From Idiomarina sp. PL1-037 (lineage in GTDB: Bacteria > Pseudomonadota > Gammaproteobacteria > Enterobacterales > Alteromonadaceae): a DNA stretch of 64,000 nucleotides. Of the stretch, positions 26,496-34,230 are shown piece by piece. The position numbers were made by a program, and so were the translations under genes. The notes under the pieces were generated by a model, which was not told the origin of the DNA, searched no databases, and was given only the letters and a program-made list of their open reading frames with translations. How positions within the stretch are numbered: the stretch's first letter is position 1; every line of letters starts with the position of its first letter. The stretch covers positions 186,001-250,000 of the forward strand of contig NZ_CP139873.1 in NCBI RefSeq assembly GCF_034422975.1, given 5' to 3'.

Positions 26496-26906
26496 TTATT
26501 TGAACTGCGTTATGGACATTTCAGCGGCAGCACCTGTCTGCTGAATGGTTATTGAGTTGCCGTTCCCAAGTTGTTGAAGCTGAATAACATTGCTTTGCCC
26601 AACTTGGAGAATAGTCGCTGAATTACTGCGTCCAGATTGCTCTGCAGTGACAGAATTATTTAACCCTTGCTGTTCGACAGTCAGAGTGTTTTCCAATCCG
26701 TACTGAACGAGGTATGCATAGTTTTGCTCGCCTGCCTGGGCGATAGAAGTGAGGTTATAAGACCCTAGTTGAGCAATTTCTGCATGGTTTGCAAGGGACT
26801 GCCGCTCCAGTAACCCTGCTAGAGCAATAGGGGTCTCGTCAGCTGCTCCCGGAAGAGAAACCAACATCACCACTGTTGCCGTTAAAAGTTGTTTGAAAAA
26901 AGTCAA
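26496..26906 (-). CDS. csgB: curlin minor subunit/nucleator CsgB-like
   Basis: A 136-residue secreted curlin-repeat protein with a signal peptide (about 1-22) and five or so repeats of the Q-x-G-x-x-N-x5-Q type (AQLGSYNLTSIAQAGEQNYA, VEQQGLNNSVTAEQSGRSN, LQQLGNGNSITIQQTG). Size and position before the long curlin suggest the nucleator CsgB. The start is a TTG at 26906 with GGTG 7 bases before it; the next ATG would truncate the signal peptide. It is first in csgBAEFG. Confidence 0.85.
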   Translation of the reverse strand: MTFFKQLLTATVVMLVSLPGAADETPIALAGLLERQSLANHAEIAQLGSYNLTSIAQAGEQNYAYLVQYGLENTLTVEQQGLNNSVTAEQSGRSNSATILQVGQSNVIQLQQLGNGNSITIQQTGAAAEMSITQFK

Positions 26907-27219
26907 AGCGGAACACCTTTTGTTAATAATTCCGCTAACAAGGATAGCGACTACCTTGACGTTGGCAATCGTATGAATGATGTATTTTTAAAATCGTTTT
27001 TGAATGAAGATTTTCTTATTAAACAGAGGTTTAATTTGTTTTTGATGTTAATCCCACCTAAGTGTACTAGTCCCTTTTTCGTATTTAAATGTCATAACAG
27101 CAAATTTCTAACTTTTGGAATATTTTTTTGTGGAAAATATGCTAATTATAATTTTAGTGACGAGATGAGTAGTACGCACATTTGAAACATATTCCTACAA
27201 CAATAATGAGGAAGGAAGA
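26907..27219. other. intergenic region between csgB (-) and the subtilase gene (+)
   Basis: A 313-bp AT-rich divergent spacer. It must contain the csgBA promoter and the protease promoter. AGGAAGGA at about 27209-27216 is the protease ribosome-binding site. A 98-codon open frame here has no recognisable features and is not called. No convincing operator palindrome was found. Confidence 0.6.
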
Positions 27220-29751
27220 ATGACGAATTTGAAAAAATTATTTGTCGGTGTATCCATGGCGCTTGCGGCAGGAACAGCAGTTGCAAATGGACAAAGCGCT
27301 GACGATGACTCGCTGCTAGTCGTTTTTAAGGCTTCAGCGACAAAAGAGCAGCGTCAGGACTTAATAAATAATGCTGGCGGTGCTTTGCGAGCACTTGACG
27401 ATCGAGGGCGGGATATCGCAATGCGTCATATTGCTGATGGCCGTATTGCAAAAGTAAACGTGCGTAATGCAAAGCAGCGTGATGCGCTAATTAAGCGACT
27501 CTCGAACCATCCTTTGGTTGACGTGGCAGAGCCGAACTACATTATTTCAATTAATGACAATAAGCGCTCGGACTTTAATATTCTGGCAACGCCGGACGAC
27601 CCAGCCTTCGACGACATGTGGGCTTTGGAAAACACAGGGCAAAGCGGCGGCACGCCCGGAGTCGATATTGACGCGCGTCCAGCGTGGGATATTACAACGG
27701 GTGATTCAAGCGTAGTCATCGGTGTTATTGATTCAGGTGTGGACTATACGCATCCGGATTTAGCCGGAAACATGTGGGTTAATCCAGGTGAAGTTTGCGG
27801 CAATGGACAAGACGACGATGGTAATGGTGTTATTGATGATTGCTACGGCTATTCGGCAGTAAACTCAAACGGCGATCCAATGGATGGCAACGGTCACGGT
27901 ACTCATGTAGCTGGTACCATTGGTGCAAGTGCAAATAACGGTGAAGGCGTCACTGGGGTTAACTGGGATGTAGAGATCGTTGGCTGTCAGTTTTTGGGAG
28001 CCGATGGAACAGGCAGTACTGCGACAGCGATTGAATGTATCGATTACATGACCAACCTGAAAGTTAATCACGGTGTTAACTTGGTCGCGACGAACAACTC
28101 CTGGGGCGGAGGCGCTTACTCTGAGTCGCTTAAAACAGCTATCGCTGACAGCATCGATGCGGGTATCATGTTTGTTTCTGCGGCGGGTAACGACGGAATC
28201 GACTCTGACGTTACAGCAAGTTACCCAGGTGGTTACGACTTAGATGGCATCGTTAACGTTGCTAATACCACGCGTACCGATGCTATGGCTGCTTCTTCAA
28301 CTTATGGTGCCGTGTCTGTTGATTTAGGTGCGCCGGGTACTGAAATTTTGTCAACTTACCTTGATGATGGCTATGCAACGGCGTCCGGCACCTCCATGGC
28401 AAGCCCTCATGTCGCAGGTGTTGCTGGTTTAGTGTGGTCCATTGCTCCTCACTTGACGATTGCTGAAGTTAAGCAGATTCTGATGGACTCTGGTGAGAGT
28501 AACTCTGCTTTAGCCGGAAAGACAGTGTCTGGTAAACGCTTGAACGCGTTGAGTGCACTGGAAGCAGCGGATCCGGATCCTGCTTATCGCTTAACGCTTT
28601 CTCCAGCATCTCAAGAAATTGTTGCTGGTGATAACGCCACATTAACGCTTGATGTCGGTAGTATTGCTGAATGGTCAGGTACTGTTGATTTAAACGTTTC
28701 TGCTGAACCTCAGCTTGATGTTTCGTTATCTTCAAGCCAAGCACAAAATGGTGAGTCGGTTGATGTACAACTGGCAACAACTGAAGAAACCGCATGGGGT
28801 GAATACGCTGTAACGGTTAGTGGTACGGATGCAGAAACTGGCGAGATGACCCGTGACGTTAGTGCAACAGTCTACGTTCTGCCACAGGGGTTATCTGATT
28901 TTTACTACGATGACACTGCCGGTGTTGATATCCCGGATGATGACAGCAGCGGTATTAGTCGCATAATCAATGTTCCTGAAACTGGTGTGGTATTCGGTGC
29001 TGATGTCAGTGTTGATATTACTCATACATGGCGTGGTGATTTAATTGTTACTTTAACCTCACCTGAAGGCACTGAGCATGTGTTGCATGACCGTGCTGGC
29101 AGCAGTGAAAATGATTTGGTACAGAGCTGGTCGCTGGATAGCTTCAATGGTGAAGATATGACCGGTGACTGGACGTTGAATGTATCAGATAACGCTGGTG
29201 CAGATACGGGTGTTTTGAACCATTGGTCATTGACGCTAACAGCTGTTGAGGAAGATGACGGTTTACCTGATGCACCCGTTGCCAGCTTTGAAGCTGATGC
29301 TGCTGATTTAACCGTAAACTTTACTAATACATCAACAGACAGCGACGGTGATATTGAGAGCTACTTCTGGGAGTTTGGTGACGGTAGTACTTCAACTGAG
29401 GCAAATCCCGTATATGCGTATTCTCAAGAGGGTACTTACGACGTTACTCTGACAGTTACTGATGCGACTGAGTTATCAGATACTGTTACCCAGTCTGTGA
29501 CGGTTAGCCTGACGGATATTGAACTTGACGTTTACCGTTCACGCTTACTGCGCAGTGGAACCGCTTTGGTTGACTTGCGTTGGTCAGGCGCTGCCGGTGA
29601 CGTAGACTTGTATCGTAACGGTGAGTTTGTTGAAACACTATCGAATCGAGGTCGTGCTCGTGATCGTTTTGAGTCTGATGGTAGTGATGTCGTTTACGAA
29701 GTTTGTGAAGCGGGTACGGAAGCTTGTGGCTCAGTAACAGTTAGTTTTTAA
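27220..29751 (+). CDS. secreted subtilisin-family serine protease with P-domain and PKD domain
   Basis: Extracellular S8 peptidase of 843 residues. Order: signal peptide (1-22), I9-type propeptide (about 30-112, ending VAEPNYIIS), subtilase domain (about 125-440) with catalytic Asp171 (VIDSGVDYTHPD), His226 (GHGTHVAG) and Ser392 (GTSMASPHVAG), a middle beta-rich region, a proprotein-convertase P-domain (about 565-680, ending in the WSLTLT segment), a PKD domain (about 690-765, WEFGDGSTS) and a short C-terminal beta domain with two cysteines. All catalytic residues are present. It is divergent from the curli operon; a shared surface role is speculative. A strong terminator follows. Confidence 0.92.
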   Translation: MTNLKKLFVGVSMALAAGTAVANGQSADDDSLLVVFKASATKEQRQDLINNAGGALRALDDRGRDIAMRHIADGRIAKVNVRNAKQRDALIKRLSNHPLVDVAEPNYIISINDNKRSDFNILATPDDPAFDDMWALENTGQSGGTPGVDIDARPAWDITTGDSSVVIGVIDSGVDYTHPDLAGNMWVNPGEVCGNGQDDDGNGVIDDCYGYSAVNSNGDPMDGNGHGTHVAGTIGASANNGEGVTGVNWDVEIVGCQFLGADGTGSTATAIECIDYMTNLKVNHGVNLVATNNSWGGGAYSESLKTAIADSIDAGIMFVSAAGNDGIDSDVTASYPGGYDLDGIVNVANTTRTDAMAASSTYGAVSVDLGAPGTEILSTYLDDGYATASGTSMASPHVAGVAGLVWSIAPHLTIAEVKQILMDSGESNSALAGKTVSGKRLNALSALEAADPDPAYRLTLSPASQEIVAGDNATLTLDVGSIAEWSGTVDLNVSAEPQLDVSLSSSQAQNGESVDVQLATTEETAWGEYAVTVSGTDAETGEMTRDVSATVYVLPQGLSDFYYDDTAGVDIPDDDSSGISRIINVPETGVVFGADVSVDITHTWRGDLIVTLTSPEGTEHVLHDRAGSSENDLVQSWSLDSFNGEDMTGDWTLNVSDNAGADTGVLNHWSLTLTAVEEDDGLPDAPVASFEADAADLTVNFTNTSTDSDGDIESYFWEFGDGSTSTEANPVYAYSQEGTYDVTLTVTDATELSDTVTQSVTVSLTDIELDVYRSRLLRSGTALVDLRWSGAAGDVDLYRNGEFVETLSNRGRARDRFESDGSDVVYEVCEAGTEACGSVTVSF

Positions 29752-29784
29752 TAACGCTGAGTTAAATAATTTTATCCGTATTAC

Positions 29785-29811
29785 ATAGGGGCCTTCGTGG
29801 CCCCTATTTTT
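29785..29811 (+). terminator. intrinsic terminator of the subtilase gene
   Basis: Perfect 9-bp arms ATAGGGGCC and GGCCCCTAT around a TTCGT loop, followed by a T run to 29811. It lies 34 bp after the stop codon. Confidence 0.88.
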
Positions 29812-29878
29812 ACCTGCTATCAATATCACTTATAGTAAAGGCACAGCTTAACGTCCGGAAAGTGACAAAGCTTATCAG

Positions 29879-30889
29879 TTAGTACGAACTACACTTCAAA
29901 GTTTTTGGATAAAAACGCATAGACACATCGGGATGCGAACGCTTCCTGCCTTTCATCACGTTTTCGCCAACATTATGTAGTAATGGGTTATTCGGATCGC
30001 TGGTTGGCCCCTTAGCGTGTTTTGCTAAATGAGAAGGGAGTTTTAACACAGGAACCGAAGCATTCAGCTGAGCGGCCATGAAAAAAGCCGATGAATAACG
30101 GGTAACCCCAGTTTTAGGGCTGGTAACACGATGGTTAGTCGCTTTTAAATAACCATTAGAAGCCAGCTCCAGTAATTCACCAATATTCACCACAAAGGCG
30201 CCGGGGCGCGGAGCCACCTTGTACCATTGTTGTTCGTATTCCACTTCCAGCCCGCTGTTTTCGTCTTGCAGAACCAGGGTGAGGTAGCCCGGGTCTTTAT
30301 GCGCACCAACACCCTGACCAGAGGCTTCTGGGCTACCGGGGTATTTAATAAGCTTGGTATGACGGTAAGGACCGTTGCTGATGGTTTCAGCCAATGCGTC
30401 AGCAGGTTGCTCGAGACTTTCGCATAACGCCTCTAAAAGCTGCAGAGACACTTCGGTTAGCTTGTTCTGCCAGGACAACAACTGGGTTTTCATGGCAGGC
30501 AATTGCTCTGGCCACTGGTTGGGTCCAATGAGTTTTTGCCATTCATGGCGTATAGCGGACGTAGCCTGAGCAGGCAGTTCGTCCATGATATCAAACTGCT
30601 CACGACGATCGCGCCGGCCTGCCGTCAACTCGGAGTAGTTTGCTGAGTAGCCGCGAAAATGCGGTGAATGAATCATCTGCACCTGTTTCTTTTCTACATC
30701 ACTGAGTGCAAAAAAGGTTTTAGCGGTGTCCAGTACCTTAACTTGTTCTGCCAATGAAATACCGTGGTCTTCCAGGTAGAAGAAGCCAATATCACGCGCA
30801 GCTCTACCAAGGTCAGCAATGAATTGCTGGCGATCAGAAGCACTGAGATACAGTTTTCGCATGGATAATACAGGTATTGGGCTTTGCAT
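29879..30889 (-). CDS. 2-oxoglutarate/Fe(II) oxygenase of the isopenicillin N synthase family
   Basis: Cytosolic non-haem iron oxygenase of 336 residues. The N-terminal DIOX_N region (RDIGFFYLEDHGI, FRGYS) precedes the oxygenase core with the iron ligands H-x-D in GAHKDPGYLTLVLQD, the distal His in ATNHRVTSP and the R-x-S 2OG-binding pattern in TRYSSAFF. The substrate is unknown; bacterial members cover many small-molecule oxidations. It is a single gene, convergent with the subtilase and divergent from yebC. Confidence 0.82.
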   Translation of the reverse strand: MQSPIPVLSMRKLYLSASDRQQFIADLGRAARDIGFFYLEDHGISLAEQVKVLDTAKTFFALSDVEKKQVQMIHSPHFRGYSANYSELTAGRRDRREQFDIMDELPAQATSAIRHEWQKLIGPNQWPEQLPAMKTQLLSWQNKLTEVSLQLLEALCESLEQPADALAETISNGPYRHTKLIKYPGSPEASGQGVGAHKDPGYLTLVLQDENSGLEVEYEQQWYKVAPRPGAFVVNIGELLELASNGYLKATNHRVTSPKTGVTRYSSAFFMAAQLNASVPVLKLPSHLAKHAKGPTSDPNNPLLHNVGENVMKGRKRSHPDVSMRFYPKTLKCSSY

Positions 30890-31091
30890 AATTGACTCAA
30901 CAGTTTGTTTCTGTCGCCGAGTTTACGTTGCCATGTAGCACAAACTGAAGAATCAAAATCTTCTATGGTAGACAGCTTGGCTATATCAATAATCTGCAAT
31001 TAAGCCGGTACTTATTGCTGCTAGTACTCGACCAGTAACAGCTGCCTGTGTAAAATCTTTGGGTCTTTAATTAAACAGTGAGAAATTCAGA

Positions 31092-31808
31092 ATGGGTCGC
31101 GCCTATCAAAACCGAAAAGAGTCTATGGCTAAAACGGCTAATGCAAAGAGCAAAGTTTATAGCCGTTATGGCCGTGAAATTTATGTTTGCGCCAAGCAGG
31201 GTGGTACCGACCCGGACGGTAACCTGGCGTTACGCGGCATGATAGATCGGGCCAAAAAAGACCAGGTTCCTGCTCACGTTATAGAAAAAGCGATAGACAA
31301 GGCTCAAGGCGGGGCAGGAGAGGATTTTTCTCCGGCGCGTTACGAAGGCTACGGTCCCAGTAACTGTATGGTTATTGTCGAATGCTTAACCGATAATCCT
31401 AACCGCACCTTCGGCGATGTCCGCAATTGTTTTACCAAAAGTAAATCAAAAATTGGCGCTCAGGGCAGCGTTTCGCATTCATTTGACCACTGTGCGATTT
31501 TTGCCTTCAAGCACGACAGTGAAGACGAAGTGCTGGAAGCCATGATGGAAGCTGATGTTGATGTTACCGACGTCGAATTCGAAGATGGTCTGGTTACCGT
31601 ATTTGCGCCAAATACAGAGTACGCAGCAGCTCGTCAGGCCTTAACTTATGCGTTTCCTGATATTGATTTTGAAGCTGACGAAATCCAGTTTTTACCTCAG
31701 GTAACGACCAGCATAGCCGAAGATGATTTGCCAATGTTTGAGCGTTTGATGGATATGCTGAACGATTTGGATGACGTTCAAAACATTTACCACAATGCCG
31801 AACACTAG
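31092..31808 (+). CDS. YebC/PmpR (TACO1) family protein
   Basis: Cytoplasmic protein of the YebC/PmpR family, whose members have been described as transcriptional regulators and as translation factors that relieve proline-stretch stalling. The family opening MGRAYQNRKESMAKTANAKS and the RGMIDRAKKDQVP and YEGYGPSNCMVIVECLTDN motifs are clear. Length is 238 residues. The sequence looks closer to the YeeN-type paralogue than to YebC proper, and no ruv genes are adjacent, which fits a paralogue. The stop is followed directly by the FNR-like site of ompW. Confidence 0.88.
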   Translation: MGRAYQNRKESMAKTANAKSKVYSRYGREIYVCAKQGGTDPDGNLALRGMIDRAKKDQVPAHVIEKAIDKAQGGAGEDFSPARYEGYGPSNCMVIVECLTDNPNRTFGDVRNCFTKSKSKIGAQGSVSHSFDHCAIFAFKHDSEDEVLEAMMEADVDVTDVEFEDGLVTVFAPNTEYAAARQALTYAFPDIDFEADEIQFLPQVTTSIAEDDLPMFERLMDMLNDLDDVQNIYHNAEH

Positions 31809-31809
31809 G

Positions 31810-31823
31810 TTGATTCAGATCAA
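31810..31823 (+). promoter_or_regulatory. FNR box upstream of ompW (perfect consensus)
   Basis: TTGAT-TCAG-ATCAA matches the FNR consensus at all ten positions. Its centre is about 40 bp before the start expected from the TATAAA at 31844-31849, the classic class II activator spacing, and about 65 bp before the ompW ATG. OmpW is also FNR-regulated in E. coli. Confidence 0.85.
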
Positions 31824-31881
31824 TTCGATTATTCGATAAACCTTATAAACTTTAGGGGTCTTCATTAACAAGGAGTTCCCC

Positions 31882-32580
31882 ATGAAGCTTAAAGTATTAT
31901 CGTGCGGTGTATTGTTAGGCTTGCTAAGCACTTCTGCATTAGCAAACGATTTCTCTATCAATGTTGGTGCTATCTCTGTCATGCCTGATGATAGCAGTGG
32001 GCACTTGAATGTTGTTGAGTCAGTAGCTGGTTTACAAGAGAACAGTACTGGCGCTGGTGTTAATACCAATACTCAGTTAGGTTTAACTTTTGATTATAAG
32101 CTAACTGAAAACTGGACGCTTGAGCTGGTTGCAGCAACACCATTCAGTCATGATATTACCGCAACAGGTTCGCTGGCCGGACTGAAAATTGGTAAAACCA
32201 AGCATTTACCACCAACTTTGCTGGCTCAGTATCACTTCGATATCGATAGCGATATGTTTAAACCTTTCGTTGGTGTTGGTGTGAACTACACCGCGTTCTT
32301 TGATGAGCAAGTTGACCCTCAGTTGCGCTCAACTTTAGGCAACTTAGGTGTTGTTGCCGATAATGACGATGTCTCCTTAGCTCTGAAAAACAGCTGGGGC
32401 TATGCTCTGCAAGCGGGTGTAAATGTCGATTTGAGTGAAAACTGGGGTCTTCATTTCATGGTTAGCCGCATGGATATCGATACCACAGGTGATGTTCGCG
32501 TAAACGGAAGCACCATTGAAAGTGTTGATGTTGATATCGACCCTTATGTCGCTATGGCCGGTGTTCGCTATAACTTCTAA
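31882..32580 (+). CDS. ompW: outer membrane protein OmpW
   Basis: Eight-stranded outer-membrane barrel with a hydrophobic channel. A signal peptide ends near SALA (residue 21). Family sequences include INVGAISVMPDDSSG, LGLTFDYKLTENWTLELVAATPFSHDI, LPPTLLAQYHF and the terminal AGVRYNF with the C-terminal Phe required for barrel assembly. Length is 232 residues. AAGGAG precedes the ATG. A perfect FNR box lies upstream and an intrinsic terminator downstream, so it is a monocistronic anaerobically regulated gene. Confidence 0.94.
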   Translation: MKLKVLSCGVLLGLLSTSALANDFSINVGAISVMPDDSSGHLNVVESVAGLQENSTGAGVNTNTQLGLTFDYKLTENWTLELVAATPFSHDITATGSLAGLKIGKTKHLPPTLLAQYHFDIDSDMFKPFVGVGVNYTAFFDEQVDPQLRSTLGNLGVVADNDDVSLALKNSWGYALQAGVNVDLSENWGLHFMVSRMDIDTTGDVRVNGSTIESVDVDIDPYVAMAGVRYNF

Positions 32581-32586
32581 ATTTTT

Positions 32587-32615
32587 TGCGCCGCCTATTA
32601 AGGCGGCGCATTTTT
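32587..32615 (+). terminator. intrinsic terminator of ompW
   Basis: Perfect 10-bp GC-rich arms TGCGCCGCCT and AGGCGGCGCA around ATTA, followed by five T. It begins 6 bp after the ompW stop. The complementary strand lacks a T run after the hairpin, so it should not terminate the opposing response regulator gene efficiently. Confidence 0.9.
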
Positions 32616-33135
32616 AATGTGGTGAGCGTTTCGACAATTTGCGCTGTAACGTACGCCGATGCATACCCAGCTCTCGCGCTGTCTTAGAAACATTTCCCTG
32701 GTTATCCGCAAGCACTCTTTGAATATGCTCCCACTCAATTTGAGTTGGTGTTAAACGGTTTATCGATGTGTCTTCCAACTCCAGCTTTTCATTAGTAAAA
32801 CGGCGTAGTAATTCATTGGTCCCCACGGGTTTTGTTAGGTAGTCCGTTGCGCCCCGTTTCATTGCTTCTACAGTTGTTGCAATACTGGCGTAACCGGTCA
32901 GTACCACCAAATGGCTAGGAGAGTAGCGTTCGTTAAGTGGCTGAATAAGTCCCAACCCATTGTCGTCGCCCAGCATCATATCAAGCAGAATACCGTCAAA
33001 ATGATCTTTTAGCGTCAAGGCCTGCTCAGCGGAGTGTGCCATTTGCACCAAAACACTATGGTGCTCCAGACGCCGCTGTAGAATGCGACAGAAGCCTTCA
33101 TCGTCATCAATAATAAGTAAGCGAAATTTATTCAT
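32614..33135 (-). CDS. RegA/ActR/PrrA-type response regulator
   Basis: A 173-residue regulator with an N-terminal receiver (acidic pair in LLIIDDDEGF, phospho-acceptor Asp in GILLDMMLGDDNG, Lys in LTKPVG) and a C-terminal Fis-type helix-turn-helix (NVSKTARELGMHRRTLQRKL). This architecture matches RegA/PrrA, global redox regulators in other proteobacteria. It overlaps the sensor kinase gene by 8 bp. The operon with a copper receptor suggests metal- or redox-linked control, which is inference. Confidence 0.88.
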   Translation of the reverse strand: MNKFRLLIIDDDEGFCRILQRRLEHHSVLVQMAHSAEQALTLKDHFDGILLDMMLGDDNGLGLIQPLNERYSPSHLVVLTGYASIATTVEAMKRGATDYLTKPVGTNELLRRFTNEKLELEDTSINRLTPTQIEWEHIQRVLADNQGNVSKTARELGMHRRTLQRKLSKRSPH

Positions 33136-34225
33136 AAGCTGTTATCGGTAATAGAACTAATGTGAGCGTGCCTTCGGCAGTGGATTGCCAGCTCACTTGA
33201 CCGCCAAGCCGTTCAAGGGTGGCATGGCTGATAACCGCGCCAATACCCATACCATTTTCACTTAAGGTCATTGATTTACCTATTTTCCGTTGTTGCGCCT
33301 GGCTTAGCCCATCACCATTATCGAGAATGTGAATGGTGAGCTGAGGGTTCGCACCAACTAACGTCAGGTTGAGTTGCACGGACACGGTCAGCTGGTGACT
33401 GCGTTCGCCAGCGCTGACAGCATTAATAACCAGATTAGCGATAGCCGGGAACAGGGTGCGATCGGCGCTTATAATCGCGGCTTTTAATCGCTCGGGACAT
33501 TGCCAGTTGACCTGAGCATCGGGTCGGGCAATTCGCAGAAGCTGGCGTAACTGAGTAACAATTTCCCCGACAGTGTAATTGTGCTGGCGCCTGCTGCGCA
33601 CATCCTCAGCGGCGTCCCGCCATTGTTCAAGGCTGGCTTCAACTTTGCCCAGGTGTTCACGAAACTCTTGTTTTAGTGACAGCTCAATATCGCATTCCTG
33701 AAGTTCTTCGTTGAGTAACCGTAACGACTGCACAGGAGTGGCAACGTCATGAGTTAACTGAGCTGCGGCTGCACCTATCGTCAGCAGCTGCTCGTCACGC
33801 AGCTGGCGCTCACGTGCATTCTGCAACGCTTTTTCAGACTGAAACCATTGCCGCTTCAGGTAGTACATTGATAAAGCAATAATAACCGCAGCAATCACAA
33901 AGCCGCTGACCATACCCATCGCGTGTTTCAACATCTCGTCGCTTAAGGCATGGGCAGTGTGACTTTGTTGTCCGGGCAAAAGCGAAGGCAAGCCTATTTG
34001 GGCAACTTGCCCCAGAATGCTTATAAGCACCACAATCAAAGCAAAAGTTGAAGGTAACAATAAAAACGCTATGACAATAAAAATCAGTAATAACGAGGTG
34101 AAGGGGTTACTGATCCCCCCATTAAAGGCAACCCAGAGGTTGCCCAGTGCTATGTCCAGACATAAAGCTAAGCACAATGGCCAGGCTTTATGAGTAATGA
34201 ATTTATAGGTCAGTAATGTCAGCAT
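33128..34225 (-). CDS. RegB/PrrB-type sensor histidine kinase
   Basis: Membrane sensor of 365 residues with about four to six N-terminal membrane segments. It carries the GGISNPF sequence, which corresponds to the RegB GGxxNPF quinone-binding motif. The HisKA site is QLTHDVATPVQSL, followed by N- and G-boxes (NLVINAVSAG, DNGDGLS, GMGIGAVI). It probably responds to redox or quinone state and phosphorylates the overlapping RegA-like regulator. It starts 5 bp after the copper receptor stop. The missing canonical HE pair after the phospho-His (HD here) is a minor variation. Confidence 0.87.
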   Translation of the reverse strand: MLTLLTYKFITHKAWPLCLALCLDIALGNLWVAFNGGISNPFTSLLLIFIVIAFLLLPSTFALIVVLISILGQVAQIGLPSLLPGQQSHTAHALSDEMLKHAMGMVSGFVIAAVIIALSMYYLKRQWFQSEKALQNARERQLRDEQLLTIGAAAAQLTHDVATPVQSLRLLNEELQECDIELSLKQEFREHLGKVEASLEQWRDAAEDVRSRRQHNYTVGEIVTQLRQLLRIARPDAQVNWQCPERLKAAIISADRTLFPAIANLVINAVSAGERSHQLTVSVQLNLTLVGANPQLTIHILDNGDGLSQAQQRKIGKSMTLSENGMGIGAVISHATLERLGGQVSWQSTAEGTLTLVLLPITAYE

Positions 34226-34230
34226 CAGGC

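Noticed and set aside
26889..27185. 98-codon open frame upstream of the subtilase gene
   Set aside because: It lies in an AT-rich divergent promoter region, has low-complexity hydrophobic sequence, no ribosome-binding site and no recognisable family features.
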